Positions 31,190 through 31,214 of a DNA stretch of 31,214 nucleotides are shown in pieces. The notes beneath the pieces were generated by a model. That model saw only the letters and a program-made list of their open reading frames with translations, had not been told where the DNA came from and searched no databases. The position numbers were made by a program, and so were the translations under genes. How positions within the stretch are numbered: the stretch's first letter is position 1; each line of letters starts with the position of its first letter. This stretch comes from DASPTT01 sp035623275 (lineage in GTDB: Bacteria; Actinomycetota; Acidimicrobiia; Acidimicrobiales; UBA8190), in assembly GCA_035623275.1 (NCBI GenBank), contig DASPTT010000019.1:1-31214 (forward strand). The letters are read 5' to 3'.

Positions 31190-31214
31190 GGCGGGTCCGG
31201 CACCTCGGCGCGGC

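Noticed and set aside
1..31214. tRNA, rRNA, insertion sequences, prophage or defence genes
   Set aside because: Intergenic gaps are all under about 220 bases and none shows tRNA-like arms; no transposase, integrase or known defence protein is encoded.

Overview
The window is very G+C-rich chromosomal DNA packed with genes in both orientations, with many GTG starts and stop/start overlaps of the ATGA or GTGA type. The protein set points to Actinomycetota: a MarP-like CvpA/serine protease, a LytR-CpsA-Psr protein with a LytR_C tail, a DDN/F420-type nitroreductase, a mycobacterial-size Lhr helicase, a WHG-domain TetR regulator and a GH15 trehalase/glucoamylase-like enzyme. An acidimicrobial or related environmental actinobacterium is plausible, but I cannot place it more precisely. 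I see no tRNA, rRNA, insertion sequence, phage gene or CRISPR array. No stretch longer than 300 bases lacks a gene.

Layout. (1) 147-3615: phosphoketolase and acetate kinase, a two-step route from sugar phosphates to acetate plus ATP, followed by a hairpin and an EAL-like/HDOD signalling protein. (2) 4954-6386, minus strand: an unknown 125-residue protein, a DUF4234-like membrane protein and a small cysteine-rich protein. (3) 6520-10911, minus strand: an operon reading marP-like protease, GH15 enzyme, metallo-beta-lactamase-fold hydrolase, cupredoxin-fold lipoprotein. It is separated from a divergent RDD membrane protein by a 20-bp tandem repeat. (4) 11691-17054, plus strand: a tightly coupled operon of a GlcD-type FAD dehydrogenase, a ThDP-dependent 2-oxoacid enzyme, PxpA and a fused PxpB-PxpC. 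I read this as a metabolic unit joining 2-hydroxy/2-oxo acid chemistry to 5-oxoproline opening. (5) 17058-20907: a LytR-CpsA-Psr cell-wall ligase diverging from an unusual FtsH-like AAA+ zinc protease. (6) 20954-24624: an alpha/beta hydrolase divergent from a TetR regulator with an apparently leaderless, self-overlapping promoter, then a diiron ferritin-like oxygenase candidate behind a 12-bp G-quadruplex-capable repeat, then a PIG-L deacetylase. (7) 24621-31177: Lhr helicase, a secreted CAP-like protein, and a coupled DDN-family reductase/TetR pair.

The items most worth following are the glcD-ThDP-pxpA-pxpBC operon, the FtsH variant with an altered Walker B motif and an insertion in its AAA domain, the cupredoxin lipoprotein that has lost half of its copper site, and the two tandem-repeat control regions. 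All functional calls rest on motifs read by eye. No database search was run.
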